Notes under the pieces: model-generated
The model's input: the letters and a program-made list of their open reading frames with translations, nothing else
Database searches by the model: none
What the model was told of the DNA's origin: nothing
From: Lingula anatina
Taxonomy: Eukaryota > Brachiopoda > Lingulata > Lingulida > Lingulidae
Assembly (NCBI RefSeq): GCF_001039355.2
Contig: NW_019775975.1
Coordinates: forward strand, 62,001-126,000
Direction: 5' to 3'
DNA length: 64,000 nt
Part shown: in pieces, positions 46,928 through 60,700 of the stretch
Layout: each line of letters opens with the position of its first letter
How positions within the stretch are numbered: the stretch's first letter is position 1
Program-made: the position numbers and the translations under genes

Positions 46928-47267
46928 GTTGCAAAGCAAAGTCAGCTTCTGTCCACCTCACTACCTCATTCTACATTTGATACTTTGCTATATCTACCAC
47001 TGTTTGTCACATCCGCTTCGAAATCGCACACGAAACTGACCTATATCTACAAGACAGATACAATTGGTCGATCGAGATCACGTGACCAAGAATGTTTACA
47101 AACATGGCGGTTCCAGGTTGGAACTTTCGTGTTGGAGTTTATGATGTTGGTTATTTATTACAGGTGGAGAGAAAATTAGAAATTGATAAGAGGGCTATCA
47201 TAATTAATTGTCTATATAATTCACCAGATACCCATGGTAGCTTGCAGGTGACAGCAGTATCCTCAAA
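46928..47267. promoter_or_regulatory. Shared bidirectional promoter of two ARF-like genes
   Basis: The 340 bases between the two opposed start codons contain a TCACGTGA E-box/USF-type palindrome (47,078-47,085), an inverted CCAAT (ATTGG, about 47,063) and AACATGGCGG (47,101-47,110), a YY1-like site often placed near TATA-less starts. No TATA box was seen. Transcription start sites are inferred only. Confidence 0.45.
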
Positions 47268-49394
<2,127 letters not shown>

Positions 49395-50886
49395 ACACTT
49401 GTCAATCAAGTCATTTTTTCAGCAAGTGGGTGTGATCTGTGATCAGCAAGAAAATGGGGTCTAAAGCAGCGTCAGTCCCCAAAATTGAATATTCTTAACA
49501 AGATCACTGGGGCAACAAATGTAAGACTGGAACCAAATAACTCCCTGTTAATTTGATCCAATATTAATCAGACTGCTGAAAGGCAACATTACATCTGTTT
49601 TGTAAAAAAAAAAAAAAGAATGGCTAACTTTGATTGACTATTGTGAAGTGATCATATATTTAAGTAGACAAAAAATTTAGCCTTATGGTCAATTTCATTT
49701 TTGGTCCTAAAAATCCTTCTGAGGCTTTGCTAATTGATTGCTATTGTATTTCTTATGTTGAAGGGTTCAGCAGGCCTGTAACAAGCAATTTTATTTGGGG
49801 GGGGGGGGAGGGGGGGATAAATAGGATCTATTTACACGCTAAATTGATCCAACTTGACAATTGGCAGAGAACGTTATTCAAATTTTGGTTCCCAGTAGAC
49901 CTTTTTGAACCCCCCCCGCCGGATACAGACACGGGTTATTAATAACTTAAGGGCAGTTCATCAAGTTTCTGTAACTTAAATGTAAATTGCTCTTCAGACT
50001 TATCTTAGTTCTATTGTTTCTGTACAGTGGAAATTTCAAATAAATGTATCAAAGTAACTGATAAGCTACTTGATTCATATTGCTTATTGACATTAAGAAA
50101 GATAATTATGGTAAACAAAACTACTTGACCTTAATGATAATATATGCATTGTGTCTAGGACTTGCCAGATTGTTATAGCTTTGGTAAATGATTAATCTTT
50201 TCAGTGGTGAAAAAGATCAATCTTTTAGAAACATAATTTTGGAATCATTGAAATATGTGTCACAGGCCAGATCCCAATCTAGTCCACTTCCTAAGTGGCC
50301 CAGACCACATGTTACTGTATTGACAATTGCCACTTTTTCAATAAAAGTTATGTGTAATAACAATTGAAGTCGCAATGTTAAAATTTTTCTGTATTATTCT
50401 TATTTCACAGTCAAGCATTTTTTATGGTCTTTCTCGAAATTTGCAGTAAATAGACTGTATGTTTTTTTTATGCCTTTGAAAGTGTATAAAGTATATTTAG
50501 CCCTAAACAAATTAAAAACTCTTACTGTAATTTTTAATATAAATGATAAAACTAATAGATGGTTAGTGGGATAAATCAATTATTATATTAATATCCTTAT
50601 AAGTCCCAATCGTTATTGTTTCTTCATTACTCAGATGACTGTATCTGTCCAAAATTTACTCCTTTTTCCATGTCCTGGTTGTCTTCCTTTTACAACTCTC
50701 TGAACTACTGAGATATTTGTAAGGGGCTGATCTGAATCTTTCCCCAGGGAGGTGAAAATGTTTCCACCCAAAATGAATCAGGCCCCAAATATATTCTTAC
50801 TTCCGTCTGTTCTAGACATGTCATCTGATGCAAACTGCACAGAAGCGCATGTGGGATGCGGTAAAATAGTCGTGTATACGTGCACG

Positions 50887-50934
<48 letters not shown>

Positions 50935-52199
50935 TGGTAAAGTTAATAACCGGATTTCACATTTTTGCCTCTTCAAGCTAATACTCAAGATTTTAAAATT
51001 ATTAAGGTAAAGCTAATTGTTCTGAAAGCCGTAGTAATTAGTTGCCGTTCTCCGATCGACGCGGTTTTACAACTTTTAAGTTTAATTCGTATCAATCGGT
51101 TTGAGATACAGGTAGAGTAAGACAAAAGCTCCTTTATTTCTACGTACCTTCATCAGGTATTGAATTCAGACTTGGTCATTGACGGATTTAAATGGAATTT
51201 TCAGGATAGGAAACGAGAAGGTCCAAGAATAAATGGATAGATTTTGGTTAAGATCCATTAATTAATTAATAAGCTATGTGCAAAAATCATCCGATCTTAT
51301 TGATAAAAATCACAAATTCGTCACTGCTCCTCAAAATCTGTAGTTTGTGAAGATACAGGTGTCTTCCACAAAAAAAAAAACGGCACATCATGACATTTGC
51401 GCCAGTGACGCCTACAGCCCCCTACATGAGTTGTATTAGTTTAAAACAGCAAAAAATAAAGGGGCAAGTCAAAGTTATAGGCTTACAAATAGTAGGCCTA
51501 CACGACATGCGTGCGTCACTGGCGTTATTCACGTTGGTTTTTCTAATTTTTGTTTATTTATTTAATTTTTATTTATTATTATCATTATTATCATTGTTTA
51601 TTTATTTATTTATTTATTTATTTATTCATTTATTTATTTATTATTTTGAATGGCCCACATGCATCCAGACATTGTGATGCAAATGTTTACCCACATCACA
51701 GGTAAACTGCACGACCTACTTTTGGTCTATTTTAGGCCACGACACCGCTGTTGCGGCGGAGGTCAATAAACACTGCACACCACGTTGAAGTTCAGATTAT
51801 TATGACGGCGTAGAAATACACAGTAATTGAGGTAAGGTATCTCAGTGTTATCGTGGTGTCGTGTACCCTGAGGCCATCTTGTCGGTCAGAGTTCGTACAC
51901 ATATGGTTGCAAGCAAAGCTCGAGGACAAACGGAACAAACTGCTTCCAAACTCGGAATACTGCCGACACACTTCGTTTGTGCAATGTTTGTCCATGCAAT
52001 CCACGGCTTGTGCTGTCTGTATCATATAGAAACATGTGAATAGTAAATTGTGAGCCGCCTAACAGGTCTAATGCACACTTTAGTGTTTGTTACGCATTGA
52101 AGTTATATGTAACTTAAAAGTGTAAGCAAGGTGAATGTCATAAGAGCGCCAGACGTACAAAGGTACAGCATAAAGTGCATCAAGCGACTAGTCGGATAA
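49395..52199. other. 3' flank of type 2 ARF-like gene
   Basis: Probable 3' untranslated region with AATAAA-type signals near 50,039 and 50,340. A degraded dispersed repeat with G-run and CCCCGCCGG lies at about 49,770-49,940. The Cys-rich open frame at 51,792-52,025 (minus) is not kept in frame in copy 2, so I do not call it a gene. Confidence 0.5.
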
Positions 52200-52427
52200 A
52201 GCCTAGGTCCCAACCGAACGTACGGGCTGCTACGTGTGGTCTACGGCCAAAAAAATGGGGAGTTCGTGCGTGAGGGGCACGTCCATCGTGCGACTTTTGG
52301 AGGACGCAAACAGTACGTAGAAACTTTTTGACATGATCAACAGCCGCTACGTGCGATCTAGCTACGTCCTAGCCAGACGCAAGTAACCTAAAAACCGTGC
52401 GTCCAAAACGTAGTTGGGACCTAGGCT
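52200..52427. repeat. MITE with TAA target duplication
   Basis: Begins AGCCTAGGTCCCAAC and ends GTTGGGACCTAGGCT, with TAA on both sides (52,197-52,199 and 52,428-52,430), the 3-bp pattern typical of PIF/Harbinger-type elements. It contains several TACGT/ACGTA motifs. Absent from copy 2 of the block (about 56,896). Confidence 0.7.
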
Positions 52428-52514
52428 TAACATGACGTGTGCAACTCGTTACCGTACCAACAAAACCTGACGCAGTCAAAAGGCCTCTTTCCGTTCTCAT
52501 CAACTTGAACATCT

Positions 52515-52690
52515 GGGCCCGGTTGCACCAACAGGGCGTAAATTTACTCGGCTACGACTGTCGTAAACCGCAACGCCTGGCGTCCGTGCGCCAGGTTTAC
52601 TCTCCCTGCTTACGCCCGTTGCACCAAGACAAAAACTGATGGTCGTAACTACGCCCGAGTAACGCTCCGTTGCATCACTGGCAAACAATA
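52515..52690. repeat. Inverted-repeat element, GGGCCCGGTTGCACCAA type
   Basis: Starts GGGCCCGGTTGCACCAACAG; internal GGGCGTAAATTTACTCGG is mirrored by GCGTTACTCGGGCGTAGTTACG reading back, and TTACGCCCGTTGCACCAAG is an inverted copy of the start. A small mobile element is likely; its ends are not sharply defined. Confidence 0.5.
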
Positions 52691-53414
52691 CGTGAATGAG
52701 GAGTTCTCAGCTGCAGCCATAATAGAATGATGACATAAATAAACACAAAAGGAGCATTTCAGTGACGGAGAAATTCATGAGCCACATTATCCCATTTTTA
52801 TTTAGAAATAAGAACGTTAAAATACGTTAACTTTGCTGTTGCCTTGTATAAATGGCAATAAAATCGTAAATATATTCCGAATCAAAATAATATTATAGTA
52901 TGCTGTTGTAAATGAGAAAAACGCGTTGGAGGCAGTACGTATTTCTATTAATGGATTTGAACACCTTCACATTTGTAATCGAAACTATTGAGTCTGAAAA
53001 TAATGCAAAAAAGCCAGCATTGCTTTCTTTTTATAATTTTACAACAGTGCCGACAATTTCATGACCAGGCTTTTTTATCTATGGTTACACCGTGAGGTAT
53101 CATTTAATTCAATCGATCTTACATCTTGGAGATTGAGAAATACAATATACCTAATACATATTATATTATGAGCCTTAAAATGTTGATATTTTAAGCTTTC
53201 GTCTCTATGTTTATATACAGTAAAATATAAATGATATAAAATGTGAATAAAAAATGACTATGGTTAGTTATGGTTTGTCAAAAATTGTGAAAAGCATTAA
53301 AGAAACCGTACTGCTGAGAGCCAAGGCGTGTCGACATGAGTGGTAAGATTTAATTTGAGCACATGCATATACATGTACATGGCTACGCATGGCACACAAT
53401 GTATTTAATAATCA

Positions 53415-53488
<74 letters not shown>

Positions 53489-53516
53489 GTTTTTTAAAAA
53501 CCAAGCTATGCAGAGT
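52691..53516. other. AT-rich contig end, no gene seen
   Basis: Unique AT-rich sequence ending in a long TA microsatellite (about 53,417-53,483) just before the N at 53,517. The microsatellite probably caused the assembly break. Confidence 0.6.
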
Positions 53517-53517
53517 N

Positions 53518-56500
53518 GTCTACCCTTTAGTTCTATTCTGTGCAGTAAAAACACCACAATGCTATATAGTTATATAATTTTTGTGATTATGAAATTATGT
53601 ATCTGTATTTTTCCCCATTGTAAAGATGAAGTCGTTACTGTAGTTAAAAGGAGTAAGGGTCAAACACAGGAAAACATCCAAGATGTAAAAAAATAAAAAA
53701 AATAAAAAAAATTATCAGTTCTCCACAAAGACAGATTCAGATTTTTTTAGTGCAGAAATGTGTATGTAAATAAAAATAACTGTTTCATTATTAGTTTGTA
53801 CAGTATTTCTTGATTTATCCAATGACATTTTGTAAAGTTTCCACCCCTTTCAATTTGTTAAAAAGTTAATCCCTGCATCAGGTAATAAAATTTAAAAGTA
53901 TTATAATAACTGATTTCCAGAGACCACTTCAGCGTCATTACTACCAGGGCTCTGATGCCCTGATCTTTGTTGTCGACAGCAATGACAGGGATAGAATGGA
54001 GCAGGCAAGGGACGAGCTGCACAGTATTTTGTCAGAAGAGGAGATGAAAGAGGTGGTCCTTCTGGTTTTGGCCAACAAGCAGGATGTGGCCAGTGCCCTC
54101 AGCAGTGCTGAGGTGGTTGAAGCCCTGGGGCTGAATGCCATTAGACACCAGTGGTGTAAGTATTTTTAAATAGATTGAATATAATTCTTATTACTAGGAT
54201 TCACACATAAATTATACAGTTGTTGAATATGTTTACTTTACAAGTCTTAAAGGATTCATGCATAAATTTTACTGATGTTAAATATGTTTATTTTATTAGG
54301 AATCATGCATAGAATGAGTATCTAACTTTTAAAGGACAGCTTATAATAAAATATTTAACTAGAATGTTGACTATAAAACTTGATGTGAAAGGGGCCTTTG
54401 AAGTTAATGTTGACAGCAAGCCTTGTTAGTATCAATAGATTATCAGGTTTTCTCTGGAATCCACATTATTCTTGACCATGTAATTATAATAATAAAAAAA
54501 TAATATTTATTTATCTATTGTGATCTTTTTCCACTAGATATCCAATCTGCGAGTGCCATAAAAGGTGATGGATTATTTGAAGGATTAGACTGGCTGACAA
54601 ACACACTGGCCAATAGAAAGATGGAAGAAATGCTCGTCAACCCTGTCAATCAGACTGTTTCCAAGGCAACAGGATTGGCCAAGGAGGGGGTGGGTCACAT
54701 TGCCAAAAGGTTGCTGAAAAAGTGGTTCACTTGAACACTTGTCAAGTGAATAGGATCTTTTTAATTGATTCACCTTGAGGAGAGGAGGAGAACCTGATGC
54801 AAATTTTGATTCACAGTGGACCTTTCTGAACCCCTCCCACATCCCACCTGCACCCCCGGCTACAGGCTTGGGATATTAATAACTTAAGGACAGTTTGTTA
54901 CTGTACATCAAGTTAAATGTAAATAGTTCTTCATACTTATCTTATTTCTATTGTTTCTGTACAGTGGAATTTTCAAATAAATGTGTCAAAGTTACTGATA
55001 AGCTACTTGATTCATATTGCTTATTGACATTAAAAAAAGACAATTATGGTAAAAAGGAACTCCTTGACCTTAAAATAGCATGATGATATTTACATTGTGT
55101 CTAGGACTTGCCAGATTGTTATAGCTTTGGTAAATGATTTATCTTTTCAGTGGGGTAAAAGATCAATCTTTTAGAAACATAATTTTGGAATCATTGAAAT
55201 ATATACATATGTGTCACAGGCCAGATCCCAATCTAGTCCACTTCCTAAGTGGCCCAGACCACATGTTACTTTCAATAGAAGTTATGTGTAATAACAATTG
55301 AAGTTGCAATGTTAAAATTTATCTGTATTATTTCTTATTTCACAGTCAAGCATTTTTATGGTCTTTTTCTCGAAATTTGCAGTCAACAGACTGTATGTTT
55401 TTTTTTATGCCTTTGAAATTGTATAAAGTATATTTAGCCCTAAACAAATTAAAAACTCTTACTGTAATTTTTAATATAAATGATAAAACTAATGGTTAAT
55501 GATTAGTGGGATAAATCAATTATTATATTAATATCCTGAAAAGTCCCAATCGTTATTGTTATTTCTTCATTACTCAGATGACTGTATCTATCCAAAATTT
55601 ACTCCTTTTTCCATGTCCTGGTTGTCTTCCTTTTACAACTCTATGAACTTCTGAGATATTTGTAAGGGGCTGATCTGAATCTTTCCCCAGGAAGGTGAAA
55701 ATGTTTCAACCCAAAATAAATCAGGCCCCAAATATATTCTTACTTCCGTCTGTTCTAGACATGTTGTCATCAGATGCAAACTGTACAGAGGCGCATGTGG
55801 GATGCGGTAAAATAGTCGTGTATACGTGCACGCGCACACACACACACACACACAACACACACACATGGTAAAGTTAATAACCGGACTCCACTTTTTTGCC
55901 TCTTCAAGCTAATACTCAAGATTTTAAAATTATTAAGGTTAAGCTAATTGTTCTGAAAGCCGTAGTCCAATATCCGCATTGTAATTAGTTGCCGTTCTCT
56001 GATCGACGCGGTTTTACAATTTTTAAGTTTAATTCGTTTCAATCGGTTTGAGATACAGGTAGAGTAAGACAAAAACTCCTTTATTTCTACGTACCTTCAT
56101 CAGGTATTGAATTCAGACTTAGTCATGGAACGGATTTAAATGGAATTTTCAGGATAGGAAACGAGAAGGCCCAAGAATAAATGGATAGATTTTGGTTAAG
56201 ATCCATAAATGAATTAATTAGTTATGTACAAAAATCATCCGATCTTATTGATAAAAATCACAAATTCGTCACTGCTCCTCAAAATATATAGTTTGTGAAG
56301 ATACAGGAGTCCTCCACAAAATTTACTTATTTATTTATTTATTTTTGAATGGCCCACATGCATCCAGACATTGTGATTCAAATGTTATTCTGTGGAATGA
56401 CCCACATCACAGGTATACTGCACGACCTACTTTCGGTCTATTTTAGGCCACGAGACCGCTGTTGCGGCGGAGGTCAATAAACACCACGTTCAGTTCAGTT

Positions 56501-56985
56501 CAGATGATGGCGTAGAGACTCTGTGTAATAATAAGGTAATGTATGTCAGTGTTATCTTGGTGTCGTGTACCCTGATATTCAGGCTCTTGGTGGTCATCTT
56601 GTCGGTCAGCTTTCGTACACATATGGTTGCAAACAAAGCCCGAGAACAAGCGAAGACCAAATCTGGATACTGCCGACACGCTTCGTTTGTGCAATGTTTA
56701 TACATGCAATCCACGGTTTGTGCTGTCTGTGTCATGTAGAAATACGTGGATGGTAAATTTCACACTTTAGTAGGCCCTATTTGTTACACCCGTGCATACG
56801 CATTGAAGTTATATGTAAGCGTAAGCAAGGTGAATGTCATAAGAGCGCCAGAAGTAGGCTACAAAGGCACAGCACAGTGCATCGAGTGTCTAATGGGGTA
56901 ACGTGTGCAACTCGTTACCGCACCAACAAAACCTGATACATACAGTAGGCTTCTTTCTGTTCTCGTCATCCTGAACAACATCTGG
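53518..56985. repeat. Duplicated block D' (copy 2)
   Basis: Homologous to 48,089-52,510; begins right after the N at 53,517, inside intron 3 of the type 2 ARF-like gene. After about 56,985 the two copies no longer align. Confidence 0.8.
53921..54734 (+). pseudogene. Last two exons of type 2 ARF-like GTPase, duplicate
   Basis: Exons 53,921-54,155 and 54,538-54,734 match exons 4 and 5 of the gene at 47,268 in length and phase. They code for [20 protein letters not shown] through [20 protein letters not shown] and the tail ending LLKKWFT, without any break. There is no exon 1-3 (no P-loop or switch regions), so by itself it cannot make a GTPase. It is either a 5'-truncated duplicate or, more likely given the N next to it, the other allele's contig end. 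Confidence 0.75.
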
Positions 56986-57359
56986 ACCTCAGGGTTTGAC
57001 ACTTGTAACTTTTTTTCGATACTGGTCCGAGATATCGGTAAATATTGCAAGGATGATTTGACATATGACATTTTACTTGCTGTTTGGGTCAGTGACCCCA
57101 TCGATTCATTGGCCATAGCTTGGTTTTCAGTGGTCCAGGGCTTGTGGGCCACCCTTAATGTCACCCCCCCTCCATCCCCCAAGACTGTCCTATTTTCTCC
57201 CCGGGTCTCAAGATAATCTTCTCTTCGAACACGCTGGGGACGGAGTGAGGGATGGATCATTTCTGGGGGTGAAGGGGTGTGCAAGACCTGCAGAATTTTT
57301 TTACCCCCCACCCCCCGCCACTCCCACAACCTCTTTCAAAGGAGGTGTTATTGCTGGCT

Positions 57360-57390
<31 letters not shown>

Positions 57391-57773
57391 GGGGAGAGAG
57401 GGGGGGGTAGTAGGTTTAAACAGGTATAATCCCTTAACCAGAGAGAGAGAAAGAGATAAGAGAGTTAGTTAGTAAGTAAACGGGTATAAACCAGTGAGGT
57501 AGGTACTTAATAATAACAACTGATTTTTTAATAAATATTTTTTTCTTCAGTCAGCAGCTAATATTTATAAGTAATATTACCTCCAATATTTTGATGTATA
57601 GGTCTCAGAGCATCTTCATCAGGAATGAGACTCTCCAGGTTATATTAGCTGCCATAATTTGTTGTCGATTGAAGAAAAATTACTTCGTTTGTTTAACCTA
57701 ACACAGCTGATAAAATTCTTCTCTGACCAACTGAATTTTGGTTTTATAGGGCTGGGGGAATGATATATCAGAC
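54735..57773. other. Region upstream of the lyase-hydratase gene
   Basis: Block D' continues to about 56,985 with no gene recognised. Then comes a C/G-rich stretch (57,160-57,345), a GA microsatellite (about 57,364-57,404), and about 350 AT-rich bases before the start codon at 57,774. The 156-residue open frame at 56,859-57,329 (minus) spans low-complexity sequence and the block junction and has no domain. Confidence 0.5.
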
Positions 57774-60700
57774 ATGAATATTGCCCAAAACGCAACGCGG
57801 TGGGCCTTGCTGCGCCGCCTGGTGAACTGCCGTGAAAACGCGTCACTATTCTTCAGTGCGAGAACCCAAACCAACAGAGCCATCCACACTGAGTATATCC
57901 AGCCCCTGGTACGCAGCGTCTACTTTCCAAGTTTACAGGCAATCAAATCTGGGCAGATACCGGAGATCAACCCGGATATCGTCGTCCTAGACATGGAGGA
58001 CACGGTCCCAATGGCCGAGAAGGACTGTGCGCGACCTTTGTTTCTGAAAATCATCGAGTCCTGGCACCGCCCGCAACCGCTTTTCGTTCGACTAAACTGC
58101 GCAGACGACTATCTGTTAATGTTGAAGGACGCCAACACCCTGTCGCATATCAACGTTGCTGGGTTTGTTCTCCCCAAAGTTCAGCGCGGGAGCGCTTTCG
58201 AGGAGTACGAAGTTGTGGTCCGGGAGCAGGAATCGAGATTAAAACTTCCGCTCGGCACTTTTCGGTATATTCCGATGATAGAAACTGCCGAGGGATATGC
58301 CAATGCTTTCTCAATAGCCAGTGGAGGTTTCGGCAGGAATTTTGCTGTTGCTATTGGTAACAATGACATATCATTTGACACCCAATCAGAGCCTCTCAGT
58401 TCTCTGATACAGACCTTGCGGAATCAGGTGAGGCAGCTTTTTGATGAAATACCTAAATTAGGCTGGCCATAGCATATTTCAGTTGGATTTTAGCATGTTA
58501 ATATTGATTTTTGCTAATGAAATCAATAAATTAGTAAGTGTTATTTATTAATTTTTTTAAAATTTATTTACACTTCATTATTTTTGTCCTTTCTTTATCT
58601 TCACAAAATGTGTTTCGTTTCGTTAACCTGTACTTGTTTTTNGAAACATTTTTCTTTGCCACGTAAGCGTGTGTTTAATTTAGAGACTCTTAATACTCTA
58701 ATACACGTGTTTGATATCTATTCAGTATGAATGTAATGTCTGACTAAACATTTTCAATATTTTCACACGCAGGTAACTTTTGCCGCCAAATCTGGAAACA
58801 TCCCAGTTTTATGGGGCGTTCATTTAAACGAAGACGATTATGGGACCTTCGAGCGCATTTGCCTGGAAGCGAAGGCTTCTGGATGTGACGGCGGAATCGC
58901 TCTGTCGCCTGCGCATGTCACAATTTTGAACCGGGTATTCTCGACATCGCCGAGTGAAGCCGAAGATGCCCGAATGAGAGTCGATTTCAAAAAATCGAAT
59001 CCAGGGGTGTCCTATCACAGATACCCGCAGTCCACAAGGACAATTTTGGCGCTGCCTCTTGTTAAAAAGGCGGAGAATATTTTAGAAAGGATTGAGAAGG
59101 AAAGGTTATATGACGCTGAAAAGAAGAAGGGCATTCGTAACGACCGAGATGATTTTGAAACACCCGCCTCGGTCACGATTCCGTCACGTGTTCCCGAAAT
59201 TTTCCCAGGAGGAGAACCAAAATTCAACACGTGGGAAAAAGAGCAGACGATTGTAGCTCCCTTTGAATTAACCATAGATGGCGCAATGATGACACTTTGG
59301 GACAGTTCCTTTTATCAAAACAGCCTTCTTTGCAGCAGTGACGAATTTTCTAAAAGCTGCGGTTTGGCAGCGAGGCAATTACCACTGGGACTTTTAGGCA
59401 TGGTAGCTATTGGGATGTCAGTCAGCACGTAAGTGTATATCGTTGTATTATTATTATTAGCCCTTATAAGGTTTTAATGCGGCGCACTTGTCAGATCCAT
59501 TGGTGTTTATTTGTAAAGTGAAGATATGGCGTATTATGAAGCGTTCGTGTTTGCATGCAAAGCACGGGTTTGATGTACTAACGTCTTTAATATTCGTGAT
59601 GTACTAGTACAGAGTGAGTAGCAACTAGTACAGAGTGAGCAGCAACTAGTACAGAGTGAGCAGCAACTAGTACAGAGTGAGTAGCAACCTACTGGGCCAG
59701 ATTATTCTGTGTAAAACCATATGACTCACAGCCATACATTATTATACATTATTAGCAATTCTTGTTGTAAATGATTATACACATACAGTCATTGATACTC
59801 ATTCCTATAATATATATTTTAAATATATTTACACAAAAAGGTCAAATGTTCAGAGCCTTTATATGGTTTATTTTGTACTTGTACTTTATAAGGTTTATTT
59901 TGTACTGTATTCATGCTAAACATTTGAAAACGAAAATGTACTGTATTGTTTTACATTTTTTTGGTTATTGGTTTCATCGCACACATCGTTAATTCAAGAA
60001 CTAAAGTATCGTTTTAGTTTCACAGAGCACTGCCGTTACCATCTTGGCTTCAAGAATCTGCGACAGTTACATCCGATGTCACCAGGTGTCACTGTGAGAG
60101 CTGTCATGTCAGTCCTTGATGTGAGACGCGCAGGTAAAAGTGGAACATTGCTTGTAGGATGTGACAGAATTCAATACGGCATGGCAGTTAGATATTCTAT
60201 TTCTATACTATTGGAGCGCTTATACTCCGTATTTCAATATAACTGTTTTATATGGTGTTTTGATAACGCCTACTGAAATGTGTTACAAGAGGAATCTGGA
60301 ATATTTTAAGGTAGTGTCAAAATAGCAGTGTAATACATTTAATCTCAACTTCACTTCATATTTATTTACAATTTGCTCAATCACCGAACTCGTATTTCTT
60401 GGAGTTTATTTTTTGTTGTTGTTGCTGTAGGTAATGAAGGGAAATACGACGTAGTGACGTCACGGCATGAGCTCACAGATACGAGCGGCATTTCGTTACT
60501 GAGTGTTGACAAAATATCCATGTTTCCACAAGGCATGTTTCCAAAAATACAACCAAGTGCAGAAACGAAATCGGAGACATCCGCCGTCAAAGTCATTAGT
60601 AAACTGAAGGTAAGACGCCGTGAACGAGATCAAACGAGATCAAGATTGTAGACAAAACTGTATTTTGTACTCATAAAGTGTAATCTAATGCTATTCTCTA

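Larger units (their letters stand above)
40327..47040. repeat. Duplicated block C' (copy 2)
   Basis: Homologous to 33,690-40,325. It starts right after the N at 40,326, inside the 3' region of CDIPT, and unlike copy 1 continues past the ARF-like start codon into the second ARF-like gene. One larger difference is about 150 extra bases at roughly 44,340-44,490. Confidence 0.9.

Noticed and set aside
51792-52025. Cysteine-rich minus-strand frame resembling a secreted peptide
   Set aside because: The copy at 56,490-56,735 has frameshifts relative to it, so the reading frame is not conserved.
53389-53577. IYIYIY frame
   Set aside because: Translation of a TA microsatellite crossing an N.
56859-57329. 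156-residue minus-strand frame
   Set aside because: Crosses the end of block D' and C/G-rich low-complexity sequence; no domain, no splice context.
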